64,000 bases of DNA. It comes from Pedobacter mucosus (GTDB lineage: Bacteria > Bacteroidota > Bacteroidia > Sphingobacteriales > Sphingobacteriaceae). A program made the position numbers and the translations under genes. The stretch is from positions 2,046,001 through 2,110,000 of the forward strand of contig NZ_CP087585.1 in assembly GCF_022200785.1 (NCBI RefSeq), in the 5' to 3' direction. Shown in pieces: positions 1-10,193 of this stretch (positions are counted from its first letter, which is position 1; every line of letters begins with the position of its first letter). Under the pieces are notes generated by a model. It ran no database searches. It saw nothing but the letters and a program-made list of their open reading frames with translations, and was not told the DNA's origin.

Positions 1-1
1 T

Positions 2-151
2 AAATCTTTTGACGAAGGTGTGGTTACTGTAGAACTTCGTGGTTCTTGCAGCGGTTGTCCATCATCCACAATAACGCTTAAATCTGGTATTCAAAACTTA
101 CTACAAAGAATGGTTCCTGAAGTTACAGAAGTGGTTTCAGAAGCTTTATAA
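2..151 (+). CDS. NifU-like Fe-S scaffold protein, C-terminal end (partial)
   Basis: The window opens inside this gene and only the last 49 codons are visible. They read as the C-terminal NifU domain, with the Cys-x-x-Cys motif in SCSGCPSST followed by the helix that ends the domain. In this family the motif carries a labile Fe-S cluster for transfer to target proteins. The reading frame is open to the left edge and ends at TAA 149-151, followed by a strong terminator. Whether the full gene is a stand-alone Nfu protein or a longer scaffold cannot be seen. Confidence 0.85.
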   Translation, partial: KSFDEGVVTVELRGSCSGCPSSTITLKSGIQNLLQRMVPEVTEVVSEAL

Positions 152-178
152 AATCCTTTTTTATAGTGCCTTATGTTT

Positions 179-223
179 AAAAAGAGGATGTATCATTATT
201 ATAAATGATCATCCTCTTTTTTT
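179..223 (+). terminator. Rho-independent terminator after the NifU-like gene
   Basis: A long hairpin lies 28 bases after the stop. The left arm AAAAAGAGGATG (179-190) pairs with CATCCTCTTTTT (210-221). An inner ATCATT/AATGAT stem extends it, and it ends in a run of seven or more T. The A-rich left side means it could also act on the convergent gene at 279-1940. Confidence 0.85.
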
Positions 224-278
224 ATACCACTATTCATAACACATTCTTTGATGTTAAAAAAAGCTGGTTGTTTGTTAG

Positions 279-1940
279 TTAATGTCCATCATCATGCATG
301 GTATCGCTATAAGGATTTGCATGTGCATAATCTACAGCTGAAACCTTATAATCTGTTGGTGCAAAAGTAGCTGCACTACTCAAGGCCATACCCAATTCGA
401 AACGAGATGGATAAGGCGTTTTTAATAAACTACCTGCAGGTATATATGGAAAACTTTCTAAATAGGAATGCATTACGCTTGGGCTAACCCTCCTATTTAT
501 ATATGCTCTACTTAATTGACTTGGCTCTCTTAAACCTGCAGCACCTAATAATTCTACCGCACTAGCAACCGTTAAATTGTGAAAGTTTTTAACACGAACG
601 GTTTTATCTTCCACTACTAAACCTTTCATTAAGCTTTGATCTTGTGTAGCAACACCTGTTGGACAAGTATTGTTATTACATTCTAATGCTTGAATACAAC
701 CTAGAGCAAACATCATTCCCCGTGCTGCATTACACATATCTGCACCTAGCGAAATGTTTTTTACCAGATCAAAACCAGTTGCAACTTTTCCTGATGCAAT
801 AATTTTAATATGTTTTTTAAGGTCGAAACCACTTAAAACATCGTAAACAAATGCAACGCCTTCCCTTAAAGGCATACCTACAGAATTTGAAAATTCCTGA
901 GGCGCTGCTCCTGTTCCACCTTCACCGCCATCAACAGTGATAAAGTCAGGGTAAATATTAGTTTCTATCATTGCTTTACAAATGGCGTAAAATTCACTTT
1001 TACGACCGATGCAAAGTTTGAAACCAACAGGTTTACCTCCGGATAAATCTCTTAGGCTTTTAACAAACGCTAATAAACTTACTGGAGAATTGAAAGCAGA
1101 ATGCGCAGGTGGCGATAATACATCTTTACCTTCTGGCACTAAACGAATACGAGCAACTTCTGCGGTAACTTTTTTTGCAGGTAACATACCACCATGACCA
1201 GGTTTAGCACCCTGAGAAAGTTTTATCTCGATCATTTTTACCTGATCAGATTTTGCCCTTTCTGCGTAAGCATCATAGTTAAAAGTTCCATCATCGTTTC
1301 TACAACCGAAATAACCGGTACCAATTTGCCAAATCAAATCTCCTCCCGGTTCGCGGTGATAATCGCTTATTCCGCCTTCACCTGTGTTGTGGGCAAAGTT
1401 TCCCATTTTTGCACCGCCATTTAAAGCCAAAATCGCATTCTGACTAAGCGATCCAAAACTCATAGCAGAGATATTGTAAATGCTGGATGAATATGGCTTT
1501 TTACAATCCGGACCTCCAACTAGAACACGCGGATCCTCGTTAAGTTCGTGGTGTGAAATAGCTGCGATGCTGTGACTCAACCATTCATAACCGTTTTCGT
1601 AAACGTTTAATTGCGTTCCAAAAGGAATAGTATCATTATCTTTTTTTGCTCTTTGGTAGATTAAGGATCTGTTTAAACGGCTATAAGGTGTTCCATTGGT
1701 GTCGCTTTCCACAAAATACTGATATACTTTCGGTCGCATGGCTTCCATAAAATACCTCAGTCTTCCAAAAACAGGATAATTTCGAACAATACTATGTTTA
1801 GGTTGATATAAATCATAAATGCCCAAGATTACGAATGGTCCAGTGAAAACGAAAGTCCACCATAAAAATGAATGGTACAAACCTAACATTATGGTAAGGG
1901 CGACTAAAAATGCTGCAACGGCAATAAATGCTTTTCTCAT
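279..1940 (-). CDS. Membrane-anchored FMN-binding glutamate synthase-domain protein
   Basis: The 553-residue product starts with two hydrophobic segments (about residues 5-25 and 27-43). The FMN-binding (beta/alpha)8 domain of glutamate synthase large subunits follows. Visible family signatures are the glycine-rich GGEGGTGAAP stretch of the FMN/substrate site and a Cys-x5-Cys-x4-Cys pattern (CIQALECNNNTC), which in glutamate synthases binds the [3Fe-4S] cluster. The glutaminase (class II amidotransferase) domain of GltB is absent, and no small-subunit gene lies nearby. It is therefore not a normal GOGAT. This stand-alone architecture is common in bacteria as an FMN-binding glutamate synthase family protein of uncertain substrate. 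It is monocistronic and convergent with the NifU gene. Family call sure, reaction unknown. Confidence 0.88.
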   Translation of the reverse strand: MRKAFIAVAAFLVALTIMLGLYHSFLWWTFVFTGPFVILGIYDLYQPKHSIVRNYPVFGRLRYFMEAMRPKVYQYFVESDTNGTPYSRLNRSLIYQRAKKDNDTIPFGTQLNVYENGYEWLSHSIAAISHHELNEDPRVLVGGPDCKKPYSSSIYNISAMSFGSLSQNAILALNGGAKMGNFAHNTGEGGISDYHREPGGDLIWQIGTGYFGCRNDDGTFNYDAYAERAKSDQVKMIEIKLSQGAKPGHGGMLPAKKVTAEVARIRLVPEGKDVLSPPAHSAFNSPVSLLAFVKSLRDLSGGKPVGFKLCIGRKSEFYAICKAMIETNIYPDFITVDGGEGGTGAAPQEFSNSVGMPLREGVAFVYDVLSGFDLKKHIKIIASGKVATGFDLVKNISLGADMCNAARGMMFALGCIQALECNNNTCPTGVATQDQSLMKGLVVEDKTVRVKNFHNLTVASAVELLGAAGLREPSQLSRAYINRRVSPSVMHSYLESFPYIPAGSLLKTPYPSRFELGMALSSAATFAPTDYKVSAVDYAHANPYSDTMHDDGH

Positions 1941-2001
1941 ATTTTATTAATTTGGCATTCTGTAAAGCGCAAAGATTAGGATTATTAAACAACTGACACT
2001 A

Positions 2002-2009
2002 TATATTTG
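2002..2009 (+). promoter_or_regulatory. Possible Bacteroidota -7 element before the YciO/Sua5-like gene
   Basis: TATATTTG matches the TAnnTTTG consensus of the primary sigma factor in Bacteroidota. It lies 14 bases before the ATG at 2023, so the leader would be very short. No clear TTG -33 element is seen at the expected spacing, so this is tentative. Confidence 0.3.
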
Positions 2010-2022
2010 TTATTTTTACGCT

Positions 2023-2643
2023 ATGCTTATCAAAATTTATCCAGAAAACCCAAACGAAAAGGCCATTGAACAGGTTGTAGAAGTGCTTAAAAAAGGCGGA
2101 ATTATTATCTATCCTACGGATACTGTTTACGGTTTAGGTTGTGACATTACCAATCCAAAAGCCATTGAAAAAATTGCTCGCATACGCGGTATAAAACCTG
2201 ATAAAGCAAACTTTTCCTTTATCTGCCATGATTTAAAGCATATTTCTGATTACATTAAACCTATCGACAACACCACTTTTAGGGTTTTAAAGAAAGCTTT
2301 ACCTGGTCCATTTACTTTTATATTCAATGCAAATAACAACGTTCCAAAATTATTAAGTTCTAATAAAAAAACGGTTGGTATTCGTGTACCTGATAATAAT
2401 ATTGCTCGTTGCATTGTTAAAGAATTGGGTAATCCAATTTTATCTACCTCAATAAAGGATGATGATGATGTGATTGAATATTCTACCGATCCGGAATTAA
2501 TCCATGAAAAATATGAAAATTTGGTTGACCTGGTTATCGATGGAGGTTATGGTGATAACGAAGCTTCAACAGTAATCGACTGCACCAATGGCGAATTTGA
2601 AGTTATTCGTGAGGGAAAAGGAACTATTGCTGATTTTTTATAA
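2023..2643 (+). CDS. YciO/Sua5/YrdC-family protein (threonylcarbamoyl-AMP synthase fold)
   Basis: The 206-residue protein is a complete single YrdC/Sua5 domain. The motif YPTDTVYGLGCD near residues 30-41 and the GIRVPDN segment near residue 120 belong to the nucleotide-binding core. The family makes threonylcarbamoyl-AMP for t6A37 modification of tRNAs that read ANN codons. The wording around the motifs, such as FSFICHDL and PGPFTFI, is closer to the YciO branch. That branch has the fold, but its role in t6A synthesis is less certain than that of TsaC/Sua5. It has no Sua5 C-terminal domain. It is divergent from 279-1940 and stands alone, followed by a long AT-rich gap. Confidence 0.85.
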   Translation: MLIKIYPENPNEKAIEQVVEVLKKGGIIIYPTDTVYGLGCDITNPKAIEKIARIRGIKPDKANFSFICHDLKHISDYIKPIDNTTFRVLKKALPGPFTFIFNANNNVPKLLSSNKKTVGIRVPDNNIARCIVKELGNPILSTSIKDDDDVIEYSTDPELIHEKYENLVDLVIDGGYGDNEASTVIDCTNGEFEVIREGKGTIADFL

Positions 2644-3107
2644 CAATAAATTCTTTGTTTTAATAGCTTATTAATTTATCCACAATAAGCTAAAAGCATT
2701 TTTAAAATATATAAATTTATATCTTAAATGGCTAACTACCATTTATTAAAAAAATCGCACCTATTTAACATCTCCCAAACAATAAATTAATATCCGAACC
2801 CTATTTTTGCATCCTAAACATCCCATAATGACGCCAAAATTCCCCCAATAAAGCTGTTCGACAGCTAAAATCATTTGCTATGCAAATTGATTTTCACACC
2901 TATTTCGCTTGAAACTAACTTTCTCTAATGGGATTTTTTTGCAATGGGCATTTTTAGGATTTAACAATCATTCACATTTCTTAATTAAACGAATTCACTT
3001 CATTTAAATTAAAATCCCCTTCGTTATTTCTTCGAAAATTCAGTCTGTACATTTTGCCTCACATCCCCCAATACCCTATAAATCATTTTATATCCCTATA
3101 AAGTTTT
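2644..3107. other. AT-rich intergenic region upstream of the giant secreted protein
   Basis: This 464-bp stretch holds no open frame worth calling and no obvious repeat. It probably contains the promoter and leader of the T9SS cargo gene at 3108. Short pyrimidine-rich runs such as CCCCCAATAA occur near 2840 and 3065, but no named regulatory element could be assigned. Confidence 0.5.
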
Positions 3108-6100
3108 ATGAAAAAAATTTTACTTCTATCCCTCCTATTTCTAATTACGAGCAGGTTGTTGGCTCAGGTTACTTTAACATCTTCTCCATATATAGAGAAT
3201 TTTGATGGTGTTGGTGTCGGTCTGCCGACAGGCTTTACCGTTAGGACAACTGCCAGTGCATCGGCTTTAGGCACAACACTTGCATTTACAAATGCCGCTA
3301 CTGCCTGGAATAATGCCACTGGTGCGTTCAAAAATTTCGCATCAGCAACGGCTGGAGCTACAGCAACAACTGCCCAACAAACATCAGCAACCGACAGAGC
3401 ATTAGGCTTAAGGCAAACTGCAGCACTGGGAGAAGGTAATGGAGCTTTCGTATTTCAAGTGGCAAATACTACCGGAAAAACAGGATTTAAATTAAGCTTT
3501 AATCTACAATCTTTGGATGCATCGTCGCCCCGAATTGCAACCTGGCGAGTAGATTATGGTATCGGCGCAGCACCTACAACCTTTACTGCTGCTAATGCAA
3601 CAGGAACATTAACAACTGGCGGATCATCATTTACAAACAATACTATAAACGTCGATTTTGGAACCGCGTTAGATAATAATTCAAATACCATATGGATTAG
3701 AATTGTAACCCTTAATGCCACAACTGGCGCCGGCAACCGGCCTTCAACTGCGATTGATAATTTCAATCTATCGTTTAGTGCTGGTGGCGGTACAGTTACG
3801 CCAACATTAGCAACTTCGCCAAGTAGCATCGCCTTTGGTAATCAAAGCATAGCCACTACATCATTAGCCCAAAGTTTTACTTTAAGTGGAACAAATATAA
3901 CTGCAAATACAAATGTTACCACGGTTATACCTTTTACAGTATCAAAAGATAACAATATTTTCAGCACATCAGTAGCTTATAGTGTGGCAGAAATAGCTGC
4001 TACGCCAACCGTTTATATCAAATATAACCCAACGGTTGTTGGCCCATCTACTGGTAATGCGCAAATTTCGACAACTGGTGCAACTTCAATAAATGTAATT
4101 TTAACAGGAACAGGCGTTGCGGGAGATATTTCACCTCCAGTTAATACAGCATCATATCCCAAAACAGCAAATGCTACACTGACTTCCATTGATTTAATAA
4201 ATAATTTAAATGAAGTCGGAACAACTTATTATGTGCTTCTACCTTCAGGGGGCGTATCGCCTACACCTGCTCAAGTTAAATCTGGTTTAGATGCAATAGG
4301 TACCGCAGCCTTAAAATCTGGCTCATTTACCAATATTGCCAATACCGACGCAAGTGCTACAATTAGCGGTTTAACCACCGCTACCAACTACACTTTATAC
4401 GTTGTTGCTCAGGATAATGCTGGTAATCTACAAACTATTGTTGCAAGTGTGGATGCTACAACAGCTAATTCACCATTGATTAGTGCGCCAATAATTATTA
4501 GCCAATATTATGAAGGTACTTCTGTAAATAAGTGGATTGAGTTAACCAATTTAAGTAATGAACCAATTAATACAGCTTCGCCACAATTAAAACTTGCATT
4601 ATATAATATTTCTGGCGATGCTGGGACAATTAACATTACAGGTGCGCCATCTCAAGTGGTGAATTTGAATTTTACCATTCCAGCCCGAAGTACTGTATTA
4701 TTAGGAAACACAGGAAATAGCAATTCAGAAATTCCTTATTTATCAAGCGCAAGTGCAATATTAAATAGCAATGCGGTAATTAATTTTAACGGAAATGATG
4801 GTGTTGCTTTGCTTGACGCAAATAATAATATTATTGATGCCTTTGGTCAGGGAGTAAATGCGAAAGATGTTTCTTACGTAAGAAGCTTGAATGTTACAGC
4901 ACCTAGTCCGACATTTATAAATGATGATTGGACGGCAACTACCTTAGCCATAGTTCAAAACGCCATTGATGATGATGATGCAAACAGATTAGGCGTTCAT
5001 TTCCCTCCAAATTTACCTCCATGTGCGGCGCCAACAAATCCGGCTACGGCTTTGGCTTTTAATAGCATAACTACCAATAGCATTTCTGCAAGCTTTACTA
5101 AATCTGCAGATGCTAACGAATATTTAATCATTAGAAGTCTGAATTCAACTTTATCGGCTATGCCTGTTGATGGAACAGTTTATAATGTTGGTTCTGCATT
5201 TGGCGGTGGAGTTGTAGCCAATAGAATCGTGACCAATACTTTCACTGATAATGCCTTAACTGACGCAACAAGCTATACTTATTTCATAATTCCTTTAAAT
5301 AATATTTCTTGTACCGGCGGACCGAAATACTTAACAACTGGTATTTTATCAGCAAAGCAGGCTACAAAAGCACTATTGCCTTGCGTGGCGCCAACTGCTC
5401 AGCCTACAAATTTTATCGTAACCTCATCAAATTATAACTTTATTCAGGCCGCATTTACGCCTTCAGCTAGCGCCGATGAATACTTAGTAGTAATGAGCAC
5501 GTCAAACACAGTTACAGCTGCACCTTTAAATCAAACAACCTATGCAATTGGCGATCAGCTTGGAGGTGGAATTGTTGTTAAGAAAGGAACAGGCGGAACT
5601 TTCATCAGAAACGGCTTAAATCAAAACACCAATTATTATTTCTTTATCTACTCAATTAACAGCGCCTGTAGCGGTGGGCCTTTATATTTGACTACCAATC
5701 CACTTCTTGGCAACCTGAAAACTGGAATTTTGGATGTAAATAAACTTGATTTTTACTATGGGAATCTACATAGCCACAGTAGTTATTCTGATGGAAATAA
5801 AGATGATTTAACCAAGAAACCAGAAGATGATTATGCTTTTGCCAAGAACTCAATGAATTTGGATTTCCTAGGGATTTCTGAACATAACCATACGCAAGCG
5901 GGCATGTCTTTAGCAAGCTGGCAACCAGGAATTGATGCTGCCAAAAAAGCTACTACATCAACTTTCGTTGCCATGCATGGTATGGAATGGGGAGTTATAA
6001 GTGGCGGCGGACATGTTATTGTTTACGGCATCGATTCATTAATCGGATGGGAATCTGGAGAAAATCAAATTTATGTTCCAAAAAGTGTTTATACAGGTTC

Positions 6101-8066
6101 GACGGGATTATTCAGAATTCTAAACCGACATGGACTGAATGCGGTCGCAACTTTAGCGCATCCAAACACTACAGACTATAATAATATTTCTGCAACTTAT
6201 GATTTAAGTGCGGATAGTGCAATTGTAGGAACGGCGTTAGAAAGCGGTCCGGCGTTTTCAACAAATGTTACTTATTCAGATCCGGCCAGTTCCATGAGTT
6301 ACCTAAGTTATTATAATCGGATGTTAGCACAAGGTTATCACCTTGGGGCCAGCATAGATCACGATAACCATAACCTAACTTTCGGTCGCCATACTAGGGC
6401 GAGACTAGTGGTGCTTGCTCCAGCCCTAACAGAAAATGATTTACTAGATGCGATTAAGAAAATGCGCTTTTATGCATCACAAGATTCGGCAGCAAAAATA
6501 GTTTTCACCATAAATAAACAACCCGTTGGTAGTGTTTTTAAAACCGCAGGTGCGCCATTAATCGAACTTAATTCCATCACAACAAGTCCGGTTACGAGCA
6601 TTAAAATTTTATATGGTACACCCGGAAGTGGAATCAGTCCGGTAGAACTAATTTCAGGCGCATCAACAAGTTTAACTTACACTGATAACAACTTGGCAAA
6701 TTTAGCAACCGGTTATTATTATGCTGATATTTTGGAGGCCGATGGAAGCAGAATTATTACTTCACCAATTTGGTATACTCGAGATGATGCAACGGTTAAA
6801 AAAAATCAAACTATAACTTTTGCTCCAACAAAAACAGCAACTTATGGCGATCCTGATTTCCCTGCTGGAGCTATAAGTGACAATACAGCAATAAACATTA
6901 CATACACCAGTAGCGATACTAATATCGCAACCATCACCAATAATGATATTCACATTGTGAAAGCTGGAACAGTCATTATCACAGCGAACCAAGTTGGCGA
7001 TACGTTTTTTAATCCCGCTATTGCCAAACAACAAGTAGTAACTATTTTGCCAAAGGCGATCTCCGTTACTGCTGATGCAAAAAGCAAAATTGAGGGAACT
7101 GTAGATCCTCCACTAACTTACACCTATACCCCAGCATTGTTAGGAAACGATACTTTTAGTGGTGCTTTGGTGCGTGTTGCCGGAGAAGCTGGTGGTGATT
7201 ATGCGATAAATCAAGGTACTTTAAACATCAATACAAACTACTCCATAAATTATAAATCAGCTATTTTTCATATTACGCCTAAACCGGTTGCAAGCATTTC
7301 TGGCAGCACCACATTATGTATCAACAGCGTTTCGCCAACCATAACTTTTACTGGCAGTAAAGGAACCGGACCATACATTTTTACCTATAATATAAATGGC
7401 GGTGCAAGTAGAACAGTTTCTACTACAGGAACTGGCAATGTGGCAACGGTATCAGCCTCAGCAAATGTTGTTGGTAATTTTGTATACAATTTAATCAGCG
7501 TGGCCGATGTGAACACCAATCAGCTACAAGCTGGAACCGCTACTATTATCATAAATCCATTACCCATTATTTCCATCAGCAGCAGTAAAGGTCTCTCCAT
7601 TTCTAAAGGTGATGCGTTGATATTAACAGCTACAGGAGGTGCTCAATATAGTTGGACAGGTGCTGAAATTATTAACGGACAAACGACTGCATCTGTAACG
7701 ATCAGACCGAAACAAAGCGGAAATTATAGAGTATCGGTAACTAATTCAAGCGGTTGTGTAAGTGATCAAACTATCAATATTATCGTAATCGATGATTATA
7801 AATTGGAAGCAAGTACCGTTGTGACACCTAATGGTGATGGCTTTAATGATAAATTTATTGTGAAGAATATTGATTACTATCCAAACAATACACTAAGAAT
7901 TTTTGATAAGGCTGGTCGCATTTTATACACCAAGTCTACCTATACAAATGATTGGGATGGAATCGTAAATGGTAGTCCATTAACCGAAGGAACTTATTAT
8001 TACATCATTGATTTAGGAAATGGCATTGGCAATTTCAAAGGATTCATCAACATTATTAGAGACTAA
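3108..8066 (+). CDS. Giant secreted multidomain protein with PHP-like metallohydrolase domain and type IX sorting tail
   Basis: This 1652-residue secreted protein starts with a signal peptide (1-19, ending LLAQ). Domains in order are a choice-of-anchor-like beta domain to about 220; Ig-like and Fn3-like modules; a lamin-tail-like domain at about 456-620; two Fn3-like repeats to about 870; a PHP-type metallohydrolase domain at about 881-1125; an MBG-like beta domain at about 1235-1400; Ig/PKD-like modules; and, from about 1572, the gliding-motility type (type B) sorting domain with VVTPNGDGFND and a final GFINIIRD. The PHP domain shows metal-ligand motifs in family order: NLHSHSSYSDG, SEHNHT, TLAHPN and IDHDNHN. 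PHP enzymes cleave phosphoesters, but the substrate here is unknown. The PorP/SprF gene starts 8 bases after its stop, the usual pairing for type B cargo. Confidence 0.85.
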   Translation: MKKILLLSLLFLITSRLLAQVTLTSSPYIENFDGVGVGLPTGFTVRTTASASALGTTLAFTNAATAWNNATGAFKNFASATAGATATTAQQTSATDRALGLRQTAALGEGNGAFVFQVANTTGKTGFKLSFNLQSLDASSPRIATWRVDYGIGAAPTTFTAANATGTLTTGGSSFTNNTINVDFGTALDNNSNTIWIRIVTLNATTGAGNRPSTAIDNFNLSFSAGGGTVTPTLATSPSSIAFGNQSIATTSLAQSFTLSGTNITANTNVTTVIPFTVSKDNNIFSTSVAYSVAEIAATPTVYIKYNPTVVGPSTGNAQISTTGATSINVILTGTGVAGDISPPVNTASYPKTANATLTSIDLINNLNEVGTTYYVLLPSGGVSPTPAQVKSGLDAIGTAALKSGSFTNIANTDASATISGLTTATNYTLYVVAQDNAGNLQTIVASVDATTANSPLISAPIIISQYYEGTSVNKWIELTNLSNEPINTASPQLKLALYNISGDAGTINITGAPSQVVNLNFTIPARSTVLLGNTGNSNSEIPYLSSASAILNSNAVINFNGNDGVALLDANNNIIDAFGQGVNAKDVSYVRSLNVTAPSPTFINDDWTATTLAIVQNAIDDDDANRLGVHFPPNLPPCAAPTNPATALAFNSITTNSISASFTKSADANEYLIIRSLNSTLSAMPVDGTVYNVGSAFGGGVVANRIVTNTFTDNALTDATSYTYFIIPLNNISCTGGPKYLTTGILSAKQATKALLPCVAPTAQPTNFIVTSSNYNFIQAAFTPSASADEYLVVMSTSNTVTAAPLNQTTYAIGDQLGGGIVVKKGTGGTFIRNGLNQNTNYYFFIYSINSACSGGPLYLTTNPLLGNLKTGILDVNKLDFYYGNLHSHSSYSDGNKDDLTKKPEDDYAFAKNSMNLDFLGISEHNHTQAGMSLASWQPGIDAAKKATTSTFVAMHGMEWGVISGGGHVIVYGIDSLIGWESGENQIYVPKSVYTGSTGLFRILNRHGLNAVATLAHPNTTDYNNISATYDLSADSAIVGTALESGPAFSTNVTYSDPASSMSYLSYYNRMLAQGYHLGASIDHDNHNLTFGRHTRARLVVLAPALTENDLLDAIKKMRFYASQDSAAKIVFTINKQPVGSVFKTAGAPLIELNSITTSPVTSIKILYGTPGSGISPVELISGASTSLTYTDNNLANLATGYYYADILEADGSRIITSPIWYTRDDATVKKNQTITFAPTKTATYGDPDFPAGAISDNTAINITYTSSDTNIATITNNDIHIVKAGTVIITANQVGDTFFNPAIAKQQVVTILPKAISVTADAKSKIEGTVDPPLTYTYTPALLGNDTFSGALVRVAGEAGGDYAINQGTLNINTNYSINYKSAIFHITPKPVASISGSTTLCINSVSPTITFTGSKGTGPYIFTYNINGGASRTVSTTGTGNVATVSASANVVGNFVYNLISVADVNTNQLQAGTATIIINPLPIISISSSKGLSISKGDALILTATGGAQYSWTGAEIINGQTTASVTIRPKQSGNYRVSVTNSSGCVSDQTINIIVIDDYKLEASTVVTPNGDGFNDKFIVKNIDYYPNNTLRIFDKAGRILYTKSTYTNDWDGIVNGSPLTEGTYYYIIDLGNGIGNFKGFINIIRD

Positions 8067-8074
8067 TTACAGAC

Positions 8075-8992
8075 ATGAAAGCAATTAACAACAACAAGCA
8101 AATGCGTCGCGTAACGTTTCTATTTGCAGCAAGCATACTTATTTTAAATACAGCAAAGGCTCAAATTCTTCCTTTAAATGCACAATATTTTCAAAATCGC
8201 TATCTGGTAAACCCATCTATGGCAGGTATTGATGAAGGTTTAAACATCAATGGAAGTTTTCGCAAGCAATGGTCGAACATTCCAGGCGCACCCATTACAC
8301 AAGGCATTACTTTAGATCAGCAAGCTAATAAAGTGGGTTGGGGCGTAAATATTTATAACGAAAAAGCAGGCGGCATTCAACGCACAAAGGCCGTTGGTAC
8401 TTTTGCTTACCATTTGCCTTTAAGTAACGATGATCAAAAATTAAATTTCGGTATATCTTTTGGTGCTAGTCAGGATAAACTTGACTTAAGTAGCATTCGA
8501 AATAGCGATATTAACGATCCATCGATCGCTCGATTTAATGATAGAGGTTACGCGTTGGACGGTGATTTCGGTGTTTCCTATACCTCAAAAGGTTTATCAG
8601 TTGAAGGAGCGATTCCAAATATGCGTTCCGTATTTAGAAAAGATGATCTTAATTTTGCTAATACACCAACGTTTTATTCTGCTATAGGTTACAAATTCTC
8701 ATTAGGAACAGGAATAAATGGAATCACTTTGGAACCGAAAGGCGTTTTCAGAGGCATTAAAAATTACAAAAACTTATGGGATGCTGGGGTAAATGCCAAC
8801 TTTGCAAATGATAAGCTGTATATAATGGCGATGTACCATAACACCGAAAATGCAACGGTGGGTTTTGGGATGAATTACAAATCGACATTTTATTTTATGG
8901 CTTATTACAATACAGCAACTTCCGCAATTGCGGGATATACTGATGGTGATTTTGAAATTAATGTTAGGGTTAATATTGGTAAGAAACCGTAG
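8075..8992 (+). CDS. PorP/SprF-family type IX secretion outer-membrane protein
   Basis: This 305-residue product has an N-terminal signal peptide (about 1-29, ending AKAQ). The PorP/SprF family opening NAQYFQNRYLVNPSMAG follows, and the rest is an alternating beta pattern expected of an outer-membrane barrel ending in EINVRVNIGKKP. In Flavobacterium, SprF is needed to export or anchor the adhesin SprB, whose C-terminal domain is type B. The gene lies 8 bases behind a type B cargo gene, so the two almost certainly form one transcript and this protein probably serves that cargo. Core T9SS genes are not in the window. Confidence 0.92.
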   Translation: MKAINNNKQMRRVTFLFAASILILNTAKAQILPLNAQYFQNRYLVNPSMAGIDEGLNINGSFRKQWSNIPGAPITQGITLDQQANKVGWGVNIYNEKAGGIQRTKAVGTFAYHLPLSNDDQKLNFGISFGASQDKLDLSSIRNSDINDPSIARFNDRGYALDGDFGVSYTSKGLSVEGAIPNMRSVFRKDDLNFANTPTFYSAIGYKFSLGTGINGITLEPKGVFRGIKNYKNLWDAGVNANFANDKLYIMAMYHNTENATVGFGMNYKSTFYFMAYYNTATSAIAGYTDGDFEINVRVNIGKKP

Positions 8993-9073
8993 CAAATTGT
9001 TGTTGCTATCAGTATCGTTGTGCTGAAGTTGATTTAGCATCTCAATATAAATATTTGGCATTAGAATATATTT

Positions 9074-9328
9074 TTCGGCTCGTCGCCGCCGAAAAGGGCT
9101 CTTTCTTTTTGATGTCAAAAAGAAACAAAACCGAGCTCTTCGGCGAGCTCATTAGTTCAAATAAGAATAATAGATAACCACTAATAAAACACCGGATTAA
9201 AACTTTTCTATTAAAGTTAGTGGGTAGGCTTGTACAATGGATTCCGAAAATTTTGTTAGGCCGGATCTGAGTAGAACGGAGAGGTAATACTTTGGATTAG
9301 CTGGGATGGAATGTATAGTGTTGTCACT
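9074..9328. repeat. Dispersed intergenic element, copy 1
   Basis: It begins TTCGGCTCGTCGCCGCCG and soon shows the inverted repeat TTTCTTTTTGA-TG-TCAAAAAGAAA. An ACCGAGCTCTTCGGCGAGCTC palindrome follows, then a conserved tail containing AGGCCGGATCTGAGTAG and ACGGAGAGGTA. Copies 2-4 follow downstream in the same orientation. Confidence 0.85.
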
Positions 9329-9378
9329 GGATGCGAGTTATAATTTTAAAAAACCTAATGGCTGCCAACATATCTTTA

Positions 9379-9578
9379 CTTGGCTCGCCGCCGCCAAGAG
9401 GGGCTCTTTCTTTTTGACAACAAAAAGAAACAAAAATTGCCGGCTTAAAATTTTTCTATTAGAGTTAGTGGTTTGGGTTGGGTAGTGGATTCCGAAAAAT
9501 TTGTTAGGCCGGATCTGAGTAGAACGGAGAGGTAGTACTTTGGATTAGTTAGATGGAATGTATGGTGTTCTTACCTGG
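9379..9578. repeat. Dispersed intergenic element, copy 2
   Basis: It opens with CTTGGCTCGCCGCCGCC and carries the same TTTCTTTTTGA / CAAAAAGAAAC dyad. It lacks the GAGCTC palindrome and the block after it. The tail from GGATTCCGAAAA through GGAATGTATGGTGTT matches copy 1 most closely. Confidence 0.85.
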
Positions 9579-9944
9579 TTTGGGTTATACCCACTTCACT
9601 AACCAAATAAAACACAAACCATCTTTATACTACTAACGCCAATAGGACGCCCGCTTTTCCTGAGCAGCGGGAAAAAAATCTGGAAGGCTGGGATTGAGTG
9701 GTGGAAGAAGGCCTAGATTTTATTCGTTTTGATCCTTCATCAAAACCTAAGCCTGCGCTGCCTACCAGATTTTTGTGTAATGGCTGGTGCGGCAATGCTG
9801 CATAATGGAAAAGAGAAGGCTTTGCTAATTTTGGCCTTCAAAGTTTGATGCCCGCCGGCATAGAGGCGAAAGAAGAATTTAGTTTTAAATAGAATTGCAA
9901 TTTAAATTGGCATGCCTGCCTGCATATAGGCAAAGATATGTTTA

Positions 9945-10193
9945 CTTGGCTCGCCGCCGCCGAAGAAGGCTCGTTCTTTTTGATTTCAAAAAGAAACAAA
10001 AACCGAGCTCTTCAGCGAGCTCATTAGTTCAAATAAAAATAATAGATAACCACTAATAAAACACCGGCTTAAAATGTTTTTATTAATGTTTCTGCTTAGG
10101 CTTTGAAAGCGTTGCCAAAACATTTGTGAGGCCGGGATTACCGTAAACGGAGAAATAGTGCTTTGGCTTAGCTAGATACTATAAGATTCTGCC
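9945..10193. repeat. Dispersed intergenic element, copy 3
   Basis: It opens with CTTGGCTCGCCGCCGCCG, then has the TTTTTGATTTCAAAAA dyad and the ACCGAGCTCTTCAGCGAGCTC palindrome. Its tail is of a second type, with GCTTTGAAAGCGTTGCC and AACATTTGTGAGGCCGGG, shared only with copy 4. Confidence 0.85.

Noticed and set aside
8774..9118. 114-codon frame opposite the end of porP/sprF
   Set aside because: It lies antisense to the real gene and extends into the first intergenic repeat.
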